This document shows, piece by piece, positions 20,385-28,318 of a DNA stretch of 64,000 nt. Positions within the stretch are counted from its first letter, which is position 1; every line of letters starts with the position of its first letter. Origin of the DNA: Parenemella sanctibonifatiensis (GTDB lineage Bacteria; Actinomycetota; Actinomycetes; Propionibacteriales; Propionibacteriaceae); NCBI RefSeq assembly GCF_002250565.1, contig NZ_NMVJ01000010.1:124001-188000 (forward strand). The letters run 5' to 3'. The notes below the pieces were generated by a model. That model saw nothing but the letters and a program-made list of their open reading frames with translations. It made no database searches and had not been told where the DNA came from. The translations under genes were made by a program, and so were the position numbers.

Positions 20385-21058
20385 TGGGGACGAAGAAGTG
20401 GGGCGGCATCGGCGCTGGCAGCGTCCTGGGCGCTGCGGTGGTGTTCTTCGGCGTGCCGCGACTGTTGGCGCCCAAGCCGGTGCGCCACTATCCCGAAGGG
20501 GTCGACACATTGGCCGAGGCGGTGAGCAACTGCCGCAGCAGCGGCCTGAGCGGCTGGGAGCTGGTCGCGTACGCCCAGCGCCTGGTGGCGCGCAAGTTCG
20601 GCCACTACTCGGCGTGGCACCTGTGGGAGACCTCGCCACGGGCGTTTCGGAACGGGCGGGGCAATGCCCGCCGCTACAACGGCGCGCTGGCGATGCTGCT
20701 GACCGAGCTGGGATTCGACGTGGTGATGGTGCATGCCGCCCGGGTACGTCAACCGGAACGGCCCTGGTGGAGCGTCGGCCACACCTGGCTGTGGGTCACC
20801 CACGACGGCACCCGACGCGAGGTCTGCGCTCGCAGGCTCGACAACGAGCCTGGCAAGGTCGACTTCGAGCCGCTCACCCGGGTGGAACCGGAACGGCCCT
20901 GGACGGGGCCGGTGGTCGAGGCGGCGCTGCGACCCTTCGTCGCTGCCGCTGTCTGGCGCGCGACCCTGACGGGCCGCCCCGTGCCCGACGGGGTCTACAA
21001 GGCTCGCGAGGATGAGGTGCAGCCACGCGGCGAGCGAACCGACTCGGCGAGCGAGTGA
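20384..21058 (+). CDS. Transglutaminase-like fold protein lacking the catalytic Cys
   Basis: A 224-residue protein with one N-terminal membrane helix (GIGAGSVLGAAVVFFGVPRLL). The middle (GNARRYNGALAMLLTELGFDV, then SVGHTWLWVTHDG) follows the pattern of transglutaminase/arylamine N-acetyltransferase folds: a helix that normally begins with the catalytic Cys, then the His strand. Here the Cys position is occupied by Arg or Tyr, so a thiol mechanism is unlikely. It starts inside the stop of the glycosyltransferase and may act on the same glycan or lipid. Similarity is judged by eye only. Confidence 0.5.
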   Translation: MGTKKWGGIGAGSVLGAAVVFFGVPRLLAPKPVRHYPEGVDTLAEAVSNCRSSGLSGWELVAYAQRLVARKFGHYSAWHLWETSPRAFRNGRGNARRYNGALAMLLTELGFDVVMVHAARVRQPERPWWSVGHTWLWVTHDGTRREVCARRLDNEPGKVDFEPLTRVEPERPWTGPVVEAALRPFVAAAVWRATLTGRPVPDGVYKAREDEVQPRGERTDSASE

Positions 21059-21193
21059 GCGGCGCCGTCGGTGGTGGCTTGGGGCGTACGTCAGCGCGCT
21101 CGCCCGAGGGAGGGGGCCGCTGCGGCTGTGGGGTGAACCAGTCCGTGGTTGGGAGCCTGGGCATAGTTGCGTGTGCAGGTGCGTTGCCGGGGT

Positions 21194-22198
21194 ATGAGCT
21201 TTCGCGATGTTCCGGTGTCCGTCCTCGACCGTGCCAACGCACTCGCAGGTGTCGACCAGACCGACGTGTTGCGGGGCGTGATCGACCGGGCGCGACGGGT
21301 CGAGGGCCTGGGGTTCAAGCGCTTCTGGGTCGCCGAGCACCATGGCGTACCGGGCATCGTCGGTGCCACACCAACGGTGCTGATGGCAGCGATCGCTGCC
21401 GAAACCCAGAAGATTCGTATCGGCAGCGGCGGCGTCATGCTGCCCAACCACGCCCCGTTGATCGTCGCTGAACAGGCCGCGACCCTGGAGGCGTTGCACC
21501 CGGGCAGGATCGATCTCGGGCTCGGGCGTTCGGTGGGCTTCACCCCGGCTGTCCGCGAGGCACTGCGCAGCGAACGTGGCGCAGCACTGCGATTTGGCGA
21601 GGACCTGCGCGAGTTGATGGCATTCCTCAACGGGACGGCACCCTTCACGGCGCGACCGCGGAACGACGCTGCGACGCCGTTGTTCGTGCTGGCGACCGGG
21701 CAAGGGTTGGTCACAGCCGCCGAGTTGGGGCTGGCGGTGGTTGTCGGCGGTCCGTCGGTCGTGCATCGCGAGGGCGACAGCCACCCGGGGCTGGCGGCGT
21801 ACCGGCGAGACTTCCAGCCCTCGCCGTGGTGGCCGGAGCCGTATGTGATCGTCTCTGCCGACGTGGCCGTGGCCGACTCAGCCGACGACGCAGAGCGGCT
21901 GGTGCTGCCCGAGGCGTGGTCGCTGGCACAGTCGAGCACGCGCGGCGAGTTCAGCCCGTTGGAGTCCGCTGACGAAGTAGCGGCGAAGGTGGCCCGCGCG
22001 ACCGACCGCGAACGCACCCGCACCCAGGAGCACCTCGACGCCGCCCTCGCCGGTACGCCGGACGAGGTCGCTGCAGGTGTGCAGGAACTGCTGAGCTACA
22101 CCGGCGCCGACGAGGTGCTCATCACCGGCGGCATGAGCGACATCGCTGGCCAGCAACGTTCCGACGAGTTGGCGGCGGAGATCTTCGGCCGGGGCTGA
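21194..22198 (+). CDS. LLM-class flavin-dependent oxidoreductase
   Basis: A 334-residue luciferase-like (beta/alpha)8 protein that would use FMN or F420. FRDVPVSVLDRA at the N-terminus, WVAEHHGVPGIVGATP, IRIGSGGVMLPNHAPLIVAEQ and DLGLGRSVGFTPAV are family hallmarks of the MsnO8-like branch. ATG 21194 removes a short non-homologous extension. Its substrate is unknown. It appears monocistronic. Confidence 0.88.
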   Translation: MSFRDVPVSVLDRANALAGVDQTDVLRGVIDRARRVEGLGFKRFWVAEHHGVPGIVGATPTVLMAAIAAETQKIRIGSGGVMLPNHAPLIVAEQAATLEALHPGRIDLGLGRSVGFTPAVREALRSERGAALRFGEDLRELMAFLNGTAPFTARPRNDAATPLFVLATGQGLVTAAELGLAVVVGGPSVVHREGDSHPGLAAYRRDFQPSPWWPEPYVIVSADVAVADSADDAERLVLPEAWSLAQSSTRGEFSPLESADEVAAKVARATDRERTRTQEHLDAALAGTPDEVAAGVQELLSYTGADEVLITGGMSDIAGQQRSDELAAEIFGRG

Positions 22199-22393
22199 GG
22201 CGCCGCCCCGTGGTTCCGCCGGCGGCATGTGGCTGGGCCACGCCTGAGGCAGGTTCCTCCCTGCTCGCGCTCTCGGTGGCGCAGGGGGGGTGGGCGAGAC
22301 TGCGTCCGAGCCGGTGCTCCCGTGGTTCGGGTCCCGGCCGACCCCAGCGGTGAGGCCACCTCCGGGACCGGTGAGCCCCGCTTGGCGCGCACA

Positions 22394-23404
22394 TCAAGCC
22401 GCGGGCAGGGCGTCCTGCGTGGCGGATGAATCGTTCGAGCAGGCTGACGACGAGGGATCTGACTCGTCGCCGTCGGTCGGGTCAGTGATGGTGAGTTCGA
22501 ACAGCACCCGGACACACTCGTGGAGATTGAATCCCTCGCCCTGACCGACGGTGCGAACGTCGATGGGGCCGATGGATCCTACGTTTGCGTCGGCGGGAGG
22601 GATCACTGCGCTGAGTTCCTGCGCCCAGGCGTACTCGCGGCTGGCGCTGAGGGCAATCGGTTCGATGGGGGCGCCGTTGGCGCGACGAAAACGGAAGCGA
22701 TGACCAGGGACGGGTGCCGCGCTGGCAGTGATGGTGATGCCTGCCTCGTGGATGAGCGTGTGGTGACGCCGGCAGAGCAGGACGAGGTTGTCGAGATCGG
22801 TCTTGCCGCCCAACGCCCACGGAGTGATGTGGTGCGCGTCGAGCCGATAGTGCTGCTGGCAGCCGGGGAACTGGCAGGTGTGGTGGTCGCGGGCGGCCAA
22901 CGCGCGGCGCTGTCCCGGGCTCGCGAGTCGGCGGGAACGCCCCAGTGCCAGCGCATTGCCGCGATTGTCATGGAGGATCCCTTGCAGCGTCGCGGTGCAG
23001 GCCAGGCGTTGGGCCGTGGCGGCGGTGATCGGACCGCTGCCGGGGATGTGGCAGACATTGCGGCGGAGTTCCTCGACGAGCTCAGGTGAGGCTGATGGCG
23101 TTCCCGCGGGAACGCCTGGTGCGAGGAGGTCCGGGTCGGTTGGCGCGGAGGCCTCCTCATCGTTGTCGATGACGGTGTCGGTGGTGGCGCCGTTCTCCGC
23201 TGCGCCGTCTGCCTCGCTTTCGGTCGTGCTTGTGCCTGAGGAGGGGATGGCCGACGTGCCATCCGTCGTGCTGGCGGTCGCATCGTCCTTGGCGGCGGCG
23301 ACCCTGACGGAGGAGGGGATGGCCGACGTGGAGTTGCTCCCCGAGCCGGCATCACCCTGGTGGGTGGTGGTCGTGCTGGCGTAGCCGAGGTTCTGTAAAC
23401 GCAC
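22394..23404 (-). pseudogene. DUF222-HNH endonuclease gene, C-terminal half (split by the element)
   Basis: Host codons run from 23380 down to 22394; the first eight codons (to ATG 23404) come from the element end. The fragment has a long Ser/Thr/Ala-rich linker, then ITAATAQRLACTAT and a complete HNH nuclease motif (ARDHHTCQFPGCQQHY, LDAHHITPWALGGKTD, LDNLVLLCRRHHTLIHEAG). Joined to 34751-35776 it makes one uninterrupted reading frame. Such 13E12-type proteins are multicopy in actinobacteria; their biological role is unclear. Confidence 0.9.
23366..23404 (+). other. attL: left junction of the serine-recombinase element
   Basis: Host sequence ends in GTGCTG, then the shared GCG (23379-23381), then the element arm 23381-23404 (GTAGCCGAGG, TTCTG, TAAACGCAC). 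The arm is the inverse of the arm at attR (21 of 24 positions), as expected for the two halves of one attP. Confidence 0.8.
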
Positions 23405-23439
23405 CTACCTCTCACACGAGTAGGAAGGTGGGCCGGAGC

Positions 23440-25011
23440 ATGGGCCACGAACAGCAGGAACAACGGAGCACCGAGCCGTTGAGGGCGGTGGTGTACGTCA
23501 GGATCAGTGACGACCCCGAGGGTACCGAGCGGGGTGTGGATCGGCAGGAGGCCGATTGCCGCGCCTACGCCGCTGCGCACGGGTGGGAAGTCGCGGCGGT
23601 GTTCCGTGAAAACGACACGTCGGCCTTCAAGCAGCGCACAATCACGCTGCCGTTTGGTGAGCGGGTGCGGCGAGTGATCCGCCCTCAGTTCCGCGCCATG
23701 CTGAAGCACCTCGACTCTGGTGATGCGCAGGTGATGATCGCCTACGACCTCGACCGAGCGGTGCGCGACCCGCGCGACTTGGAAGACCTTATCGACGCGA
23801 AGGTGCTCGGCGGGTTCACCGTCCGCTCTGTGACGGGCTCGCTGCGGTTGGATACGGATTCTGATGTGGCGATGGCCAGGGTGCTGGTCGCGATGGCGAA
23901 CAAGTCATCTGCCGACACCGCTCGCCGTGTCGCTCGGGCGGCGAAGCAGCAGGCTGTCGAGGGCGCGTGGCACGGCGGCCGGGTACCGTTCGGATACCGC
24001 GCCGAGAACGGCGTGCTCATGGTCGACCCGGTGACCGGGCCACTGGTGGTCGAGAGGTACCAGCGGGTGTTGGCTGGTGAGTCGTTGTATCGGATTCGGA
24101 AGGAATGGAACGAGCGCGGCATCCTCACCACGCACGGCTGCATGTGGTCAGACCGTACGCTCAAGATGGTGCTGCGTAATCCCTCGAACAAGGGAGTACG
24201 TGAGTACCGGCCCGTGCTCCCTGACGGGAGTCGCGCGAGAACGTCGAAGATGCATGTGCAGGCGGCGTGGCCTGCGCTGGTGGACGAGGACACTTGGCAG
24301 CAGGTCTCCGATGTGCTCGACGCGAGGAAGGAGGCGCGGAACTTCCATGAGCCGGGCAGCGGTGCTGCCGTGCGGATGTATCCGTTCTCAGGGCTGATTC
24401 GCTGCTCTTTGTGTGGAACGTCGATGATTCACCGGGGCGGCGTGTATCAGTGCATTCAGCCGACACCTGGTGGGTGTACGCGGTCGATTCGCTCCGCTGA
24501 AATCGAGAGGCTTGTGGAAGAAGCAGTGCTCGCGACGTTCGCGCAGATCACCCTTCACCCCAGCAGTCGCCAATCCAGTGATTCGGGTCTCGCGGCGCGG
24601 GTTGGGCTGACGGCGACGCTCGACGCCGACCGAGAGCGACTGGCGCGGCTCGATGATGACTACTATGACGGGCTGATCGACAAGGCCATGTGGGTGCGGC
24701 AACGCGCGAGGAACGCGGAGCGCATCGACGCGCCCCGCCGCGAGTACGCGGCGACGATGCCCGAGCAGCACGTCGGCCCGCGCATCGATATGACCACGGT
24801 TGCGGCGGAATGGGAGGGGCGTACTCCGATGTGGCAGTACCAAGCGGCGAGTCTGATCCTGCAAGCGGTGCTCGTGCACGCGCATCCGGCGGACATGATG
24901 ACCGCTGTGCCCAAGCGCCGCAATGAGAGCACCGAGGCGTTCCATGTGCGCCGCGACGCGCACCGTGCCGCAGTGCTCGAACGTCGGGTCGAGTTCGTCT
25001 GGCGCGCATGA
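23440..25011 (+). CDS. Large serine recombinase (integrase)
   Basis: Catalyses site-specific integration and excision through a Ser-linked intermediate. From ATG 23440 the protein has 523 residues: resolvase catalytic domain with VVYVRISDD (nucleophile Ser 23) and MIAYDLDRAVRDPRDL, recombinase domain with GGRVPFGYR, and a zinc ribbon near residue 325 (CSLC, then two Cys in CIQPTPGGC). The C-terminal region is short, with little visible coiled coil. GTG 23428 is an alternative start. GGAAGG at 23423-23428 is the likely ribosome-binding site. It sits 60 bases inside attL, a usual position for integrase genes. Confidence 0.95.
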   Translation: MGHEQQEQRSTEPLRAVVYVRISDDPEGTERGVDRQEADCRAYAAAHGWEVAAVFRENDTSAFKQRTITLPFGERVRRVIRPQFRAMLKHLDSGDAQVMIAYDLDRAVRDPRDLEDLIDAKVLGGFTVRSVTGSLRLDTDSDVAMARVLVAMANKSSADTARRVARAAKQQAVEGAWHGGRVPFGYRAENGVLMVDPVTGPLVVERYQRVLAGESLYRIRKEWNERGILTTHGCMWSDRTLKMVLRNPSNKGVREYRPVLPDGSRARTSKMHVQAAWPALVDEDTWQQVSDVLDARKEARNFHEPGSGAAVRMYPFSGLIRCSLCGTSMIHRGGVYQCIQPTPGGCTRSIRSAEIERLVEEAVLATFAQITLHPSSRQSSDSGLAARVGLTATLDADRERLARLDDDYYDGLIDKAMWVRQRARNAERIDAPRREYAATMPEQHVGPRIDMTTVAAEWEGRTPMWQYQAASLILQAVLVHAHPADMMTAVPKRRNESTEAFHVRRDAHRAAVLERRVEFVWRA

Positions 25012-25058
25012 ACCGCAGCCATGGAGCACGGACGGCCCCGCCCTCGACTGATGACGGT

Positions 25059-25289
25059 TCAAGGTGCGGGGCCATCACGGTTCTGAGAGATCGGCAGTTC
25101 CAGGGGCCTGGGTGCTGTGCAGAGCCCGCGCAACTCGGCCAGCACAGCGGGGTCATCTATGACGGTGGTGAATCCCTGTGCGCGACGGGAAGTCTCAGCC
25201 AGGCGCTCGCCGAGCGTTGAACCCACAGAAAACAGTGATGGTGCGACGGTGGCGTCCGTCGAGGTGGTGAAGGTGGTCGAGGTGCTCAT
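25059..25289 (-). CDS. Hypothetical protein in the mobile element
   Basis: A 76-residue protein, Ser/Thr-rich at the N-terminus, then VGSTLGERLAETSRRAQGFT and a Pro-rich tail. Codon third positions are GC-rich as expected of a real gene. It lies 39 bases downstream of the frameshifted gene on the same strand and may have been its operon partner. It converges on the recombinase; an 8-bp inverted repeat (25034-25041 with 25066-25073) between them may terminate both. No family recognised. Confidence 0.5.
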   Translation of the reverse strand: MSTSTTFTTSTDATVAPSLFSVGSTLGERLAETSRRAQGFTTVIDDPAVLAELRGLCTAPRPLELPISQNRDGPAP

Positions 25290-25328
25290 ACTGACAGGTA
25301 CGACGCCCCGCCCGCGCGCCGTTGCAAC

Positions 25329-26218
25329 TCAGGATGAATCTGACTTACTCGGATTGGCTGCCCAGATCGCAGCCAACAAGCCAGTGTCGCAGCGCAGCGA
25401 GTCAAGAGGTTCTCCGTCGAGGAGGCGCAGCAGAATGCCTTCGCCGGTCGGGGAGCCTGCGTGCTTGCGGTCAGGGTTTCCGAGGACGATCCGCACCAGT
25501 GCTGTCCATGATCTTGGTGGGATGCCCAGCCGCTCAGGGGTGGCGCGGTCACGGCGCAGTACCTCGACGGCGCGAGCACGAGACGGCAGATCAGCAAGCC
25601 GGTAAGCGACATGCTCAACACACGCCACAACGAGCGCGACATCCCAGCCCGTCGAGACGAACAACCCCACGGTGTCCGAAAGTGCCGTGGTGACACGGAT
25701 GCGGTCGGTGTCGTCAGCCTCATCGTCGTTGTCATCGGTCGTGGGATCGACGGCGAATGCGGGGTGGTAGTCGGCCAGCTGCTCGCGCTCGGCGAACCGG
25801 ATCGCATCATGGAACCCTGCGATCCTGGATGTGTGGCGCACTTTGCTGGTCGAGGTCAGCATTCCCGCGGCCCGAGCCTCGGCGAGACAGGTGATCCGCA
25901 CCGCGTGAGTGACCACCGCCCACGGGTTTGCCGCGTTCCGTGTGGACGGGGCGAGCATCACCTCGAATGCCGCCGAAGCGACCGCCCAGGCATCCAGTCT
26001 GTACTTGCGTGCCAACCCTGATACTTCACCGCCGTGAACCGCATCAGCTCAGCCGCTTCACGATCACCCCGCCATGCCCCCGGGCCGGACTTGTCGAGCC
26101 GGATTAGCAGAGCGCGTAGACCTTCCGGGCTCTCGAAACCGCCGCTGGTCGAGCCATGCGGGGCCGCAGCATCGTCGCTGGCGGGTGAGGTGTGTTCGTC
26201 CACGGTGACGCCTCCCAC
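25329..26218 (-). pseudogene. Conserved element gene split by a -1 frameshift
   Basis: Two frames read as one protein. The first frame (from ATG 26218) runs through ELMRFTAVKYQG. The second continues with LARKYRLDAWAVASAAFEVM and goes on for 228 residues to 25329. The second frame has only a TTG at 26015 as a possible start, and the join needs one missing base near 26016-26020. The repaired product would be about 296 residues. It resembles conserved proteins found beside relaxases in actinobacterial mobile elements; function unknown. A sequencing error is an alternative. Confidence 0.6.
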
Positions 26219-26269
26219 AAGGGAGGTGCGCCACTGACACCCAGATCAGGGCGCGCATCGGCTCGCCCC

Positions 26270-26302
26270 GCGCCTGCCGTTTGTCGGCAGGCGCGCTGTT
26301 TT
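26270..26302 (+). terminator. Hairpin with T-tract
   Basis: Perfect 10-bp stem (26270-26279 with 26285-26294), loop TTTGT, followed on the plus strand by GCTGTTTTG. The T-tract fits termination of plus-strand transcription, though no plus-strand gene ends here. Confidence 0.5.
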
Positions 26303-26331
26303 GTCACCTCTCGGTGCGGGCACGCGATCCC

Positions 26332-26387
26332 GTGATCGGGCGGAATCGTCTGTGGGTGAGCTGCCCACGTTGGTTCCGCCCGATCAC
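26332..26387. repeat. Nested perfect inverted repeat after the MFS gene
   Basis: Outer arms of 14 bp (26332-26345 and 26374-26387) are perfect. An inner GTGGG/CCCAC pair (26352-26356 and 26364-26368) lies within the loop. It begins 13 bases after the MFS stop on the minus strand, so it can be a terminator; no strong T-tract follows, so a recognition site is also possible. Confidence 0.7.
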
Positions 26388-26399
26388 CGGGGAACGTGA

Positions 26400-27584
26400 C
26401 TATTCGGCTTGTCGGGCTACTCGTGGGAGACGCATGAGCGAAGCACCTCCGATCACTGCGAGCACCACAGCGGTGATCACCATCGCTGTGGTGAAGCCCC
26501 ATTGCCCAGTGCTGATGCCGGTCAGGAGCGGCCCGCCTGCGAGCCCTGCGGCATAGGCGAGGTTGTACAGCGCGAACGAGCCGCCAAGTGTGGGCGGGTT
26601 CGACTTGTAGCCCTGTTCACTGATGAGCGTTGTGGCTGGGGCGAGCAGCAGTGCCGAGGAGACTCCAAGGAGAATCATCCCGATGCAGGTCTGCCACAGT
26701 TCGGTCGCGAACCCGGTCACCACGAGCGCCGCAGTGACCGCGGCGACCCCGGCACCGACGAGCATCCGCGGGGATGTGGTCGTCACGAGACGGCCAACAA
26801 CAGGGTTCGCGATGATCGAGGCGAGCGCTGCGAGACCGAACAACAACCCGACCGTGAGCGCGCTTGCGCCGAGGTGCACGGGCAAGACGGGTTCGATGCC
26901 GGAGAGCACCGCCGCGCCGACAGCGACGGCGAGAACGATCGAGAACGACCCCGGTACTTTGAGCACCGCGAGTGGCCCGGCGGTGTCATCGGTGACCCGG
27001 GGTGAGTCTTTCACGAACACGATCCGCAGCACGCCGTCTGCGAGGGCGACGGCGGCGGCGAACAGGAACGGGGATGCCGTGCCGAAGTGCTCGACCAGGA
27101 ACCCGGCCAGCGGCGGGCCGATGAGCACGCCGAGAGTGATGGTCGACAGTGCGATGCCCATCGACTGGCCGCGTTTTTCCATCGGTGTGGTGGCAGCGAT
27201 CAGCGAGAGTGCAGCGACCCAGGACATGCCGCCTGCGATCCCTTGGGCGAGGCGAGCGACCAGTAGCAGCCAGTAGGGGCCTCCGGTGGCGAACAGCAGC
27301 GTCGCTGCCGCGAGCCCGACGAGGCCGATGAGGAGCGGTGTGCGTGGTCCGTACCGGTCGACGATGCGCCCGGCGAACAGTGTCGCGACGATCATTGCCG
27401 CTGCGTATGAGGAAAAGAGGATGCCGGTGGCTTCTGGCCCGGCCGCCACGACGGACGGCAGGAGCGGCAGCACCGGAACGGCGAGACCGTGGACGAGCAT
27501 GTCGGTGAACAGTGCCGCTGACGACACGATCAGTGCGCGCGTTGGAGTCGTGCCCCCGGCGGGGGCGGTGTGTGGAGTTGTCAT
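26400..27584 (-). CDS. MFS efflux transporter (DHA1/VMAT-like)
   Basis: A 394-residue, 12-helix major facilitator protein. The loop-2 motif GRIVDRYGPRTPLLIG and the antiporter-type motif GVLIGPPLAGFLVEHFG (helix 5) are those of proton-driven drug exporters, so export of a toxic compound is likely. It lies 18 bases downstream of the tetR-type gene on the same strand and is probably controlled by it. The substrate cannot be told. Confidence 0.88.
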   Translation of the reverse strand: MTTPHTAPAGGTTPTRALIVSSAALFTDMLVHGLAVPVLPLLPSVVAAGPEATGILFSSYAAAMIVATLFAGRIVDRYGPRTPLLIGLVGLAAATLLFATGGPYWLLLVARLAQGIAGGMSWVAALSLIAATTPMEKRGQSMGIALSTITLGVLIGPPLAGFLVEHFGTASPFLFAAAVALADGVLRIVFVKDSPRVTDDTAGPLAVLKVPGSFSIVLAVAVGAAVLSGIEPVLPVHLGASALTVGLLFGLAALASIIANPVVGRLVTTTSPRMLVGAGVAAVTAALVVTGFATELWQTCIGMILLGVSSALLLAPATTLISEQGYKSNPPTLGGSFALYNLAYAAGLAGGPLLTGISTGQWGFTTAMVITAVVLAVIGGASLMRLPRVARQAE

Positions 27585-27602
27585 GTAGAACGAATGGTCT
27601 TT

Positions 27603-28190
27603 CTAGGAGAGCAACCCCCGAACCAGCGCGGCGACCGCGCTTTCACGGTGTGAGGGTTGTGGAAGGTCTTGTGGTCGGGTCACCGCAGTGACGGTGAGTC
27701 CTTGAAGCAGGACAAGCACGAGGCCCGCAATCTGCGCAGGCGGCAGCGTGCTCGTCGCTGAGGTATCGGTAGCGATCAACTCGGTCAGCCGGACGTGCCA
27801 GTCATCGAGCCCCGCAGCTTTCTCCGATGCATCGTCGAACGCTTGGGGTGCGACCAGCACCGTGGAGAACGCCAGCGCTCGGAACAGCGGATCGACGCTC
27901 AGCAGGCGCATGTACTCCGAGAGCAGGCTCGACAGTCCAGTGGATACGTCCTGGGCGGGGTCTGCAGGGAACACGCGGTCGGCGTACTCGCCCCATCCCC
28001 ACGCGAGCGCATCGCTCAGGAGCGTGGCCTTGTCGCGGAAGTGATGGTGCAGCGCGCCGCGGGTCACACCCGCCCGTTCTGAGATCGCCTCGAACGTTGC
28101 CCCCCGCCACCCCTTCTCTTCGAAGGCCATCAACGCCGCCTCACACAGCGACAGACGCGTTCTCTCCGCGTCCTCAACCGAACGTCTCAT
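27603..28190 (-). CDS. TetR-family repressor
   Basis: A 195-residue regulator. The N-terminal HTH reads ALMAFEEKGWRGATFEAISE and RAGVTRGALHHHFRDKATLL, the canonical TetR pattern. The rest is a helical ligand-binding domain. ATG 28190 is chosen because the upstream extension lacks homology and covers the operator. It precedes the MFS pump gene and likely represses both until an exported compound binds. Confidence 0.92.
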   Translation of the reverse strand: MRRSVEDAERTRLSLCEAALMAFEEKGWRGATFEAISERAGVTRGALHHHFRDKATLLSDALAWGWGEYADRVFPADPAQDVSTGLSSLLSEYMRLLSVDPLFRALAFSTVLVAPQAFDDASEKAAGLDDWHVRLTELIATDTSATSTLPPAQIAGLVLVLLQGLTVTAVTRPQDLPQPSHRESAVAALVRGLLS

Positions 28191-28193
28191 ATA

Positions 28194-28213
28194 TACATGA
28201 TAACCCGTATGTA
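28194..28213. promoter_or_regulatory. Candidate TetR operator
   Basis: TACAT and ATGTA arms separated by 10 bp, placed 4 bases upstream of the tetR-type start codon. Spacing and position suit a TetR dimer blocking the promoter. Confidence 0.45.
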
Positions 28214-28283
28214 ACTGGCTCGCGCAACCCCGCTCTACCGTCAAGAAGCTATGCACGGATGCCACGGCGGGGCGTGGTGCGCA

Positions 28284-28313
28284 CCTCCCTCATGAGACGA
28301 CTCATGAGGGAGG
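28284..28313. repeat. 13-bp perfect inverted repeat before the relaxase (possible oriT or RBS hairpin)
   Basis: CCTCCCTCATGAG (28284-28296) and its exact complement (28301-28313) flank ACGA. The right arm contains the GGGAGG ribosome-binding site of the relaxase (ATG 28319). A second small repeat, CCACG/CGTGG, lies just upstream. Position and symmetry fit a relaxase recognition hairpin, or a translation-limiting hairpin. Confidence 0.6.
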
Positions 28314-28318
28314 CCGAG

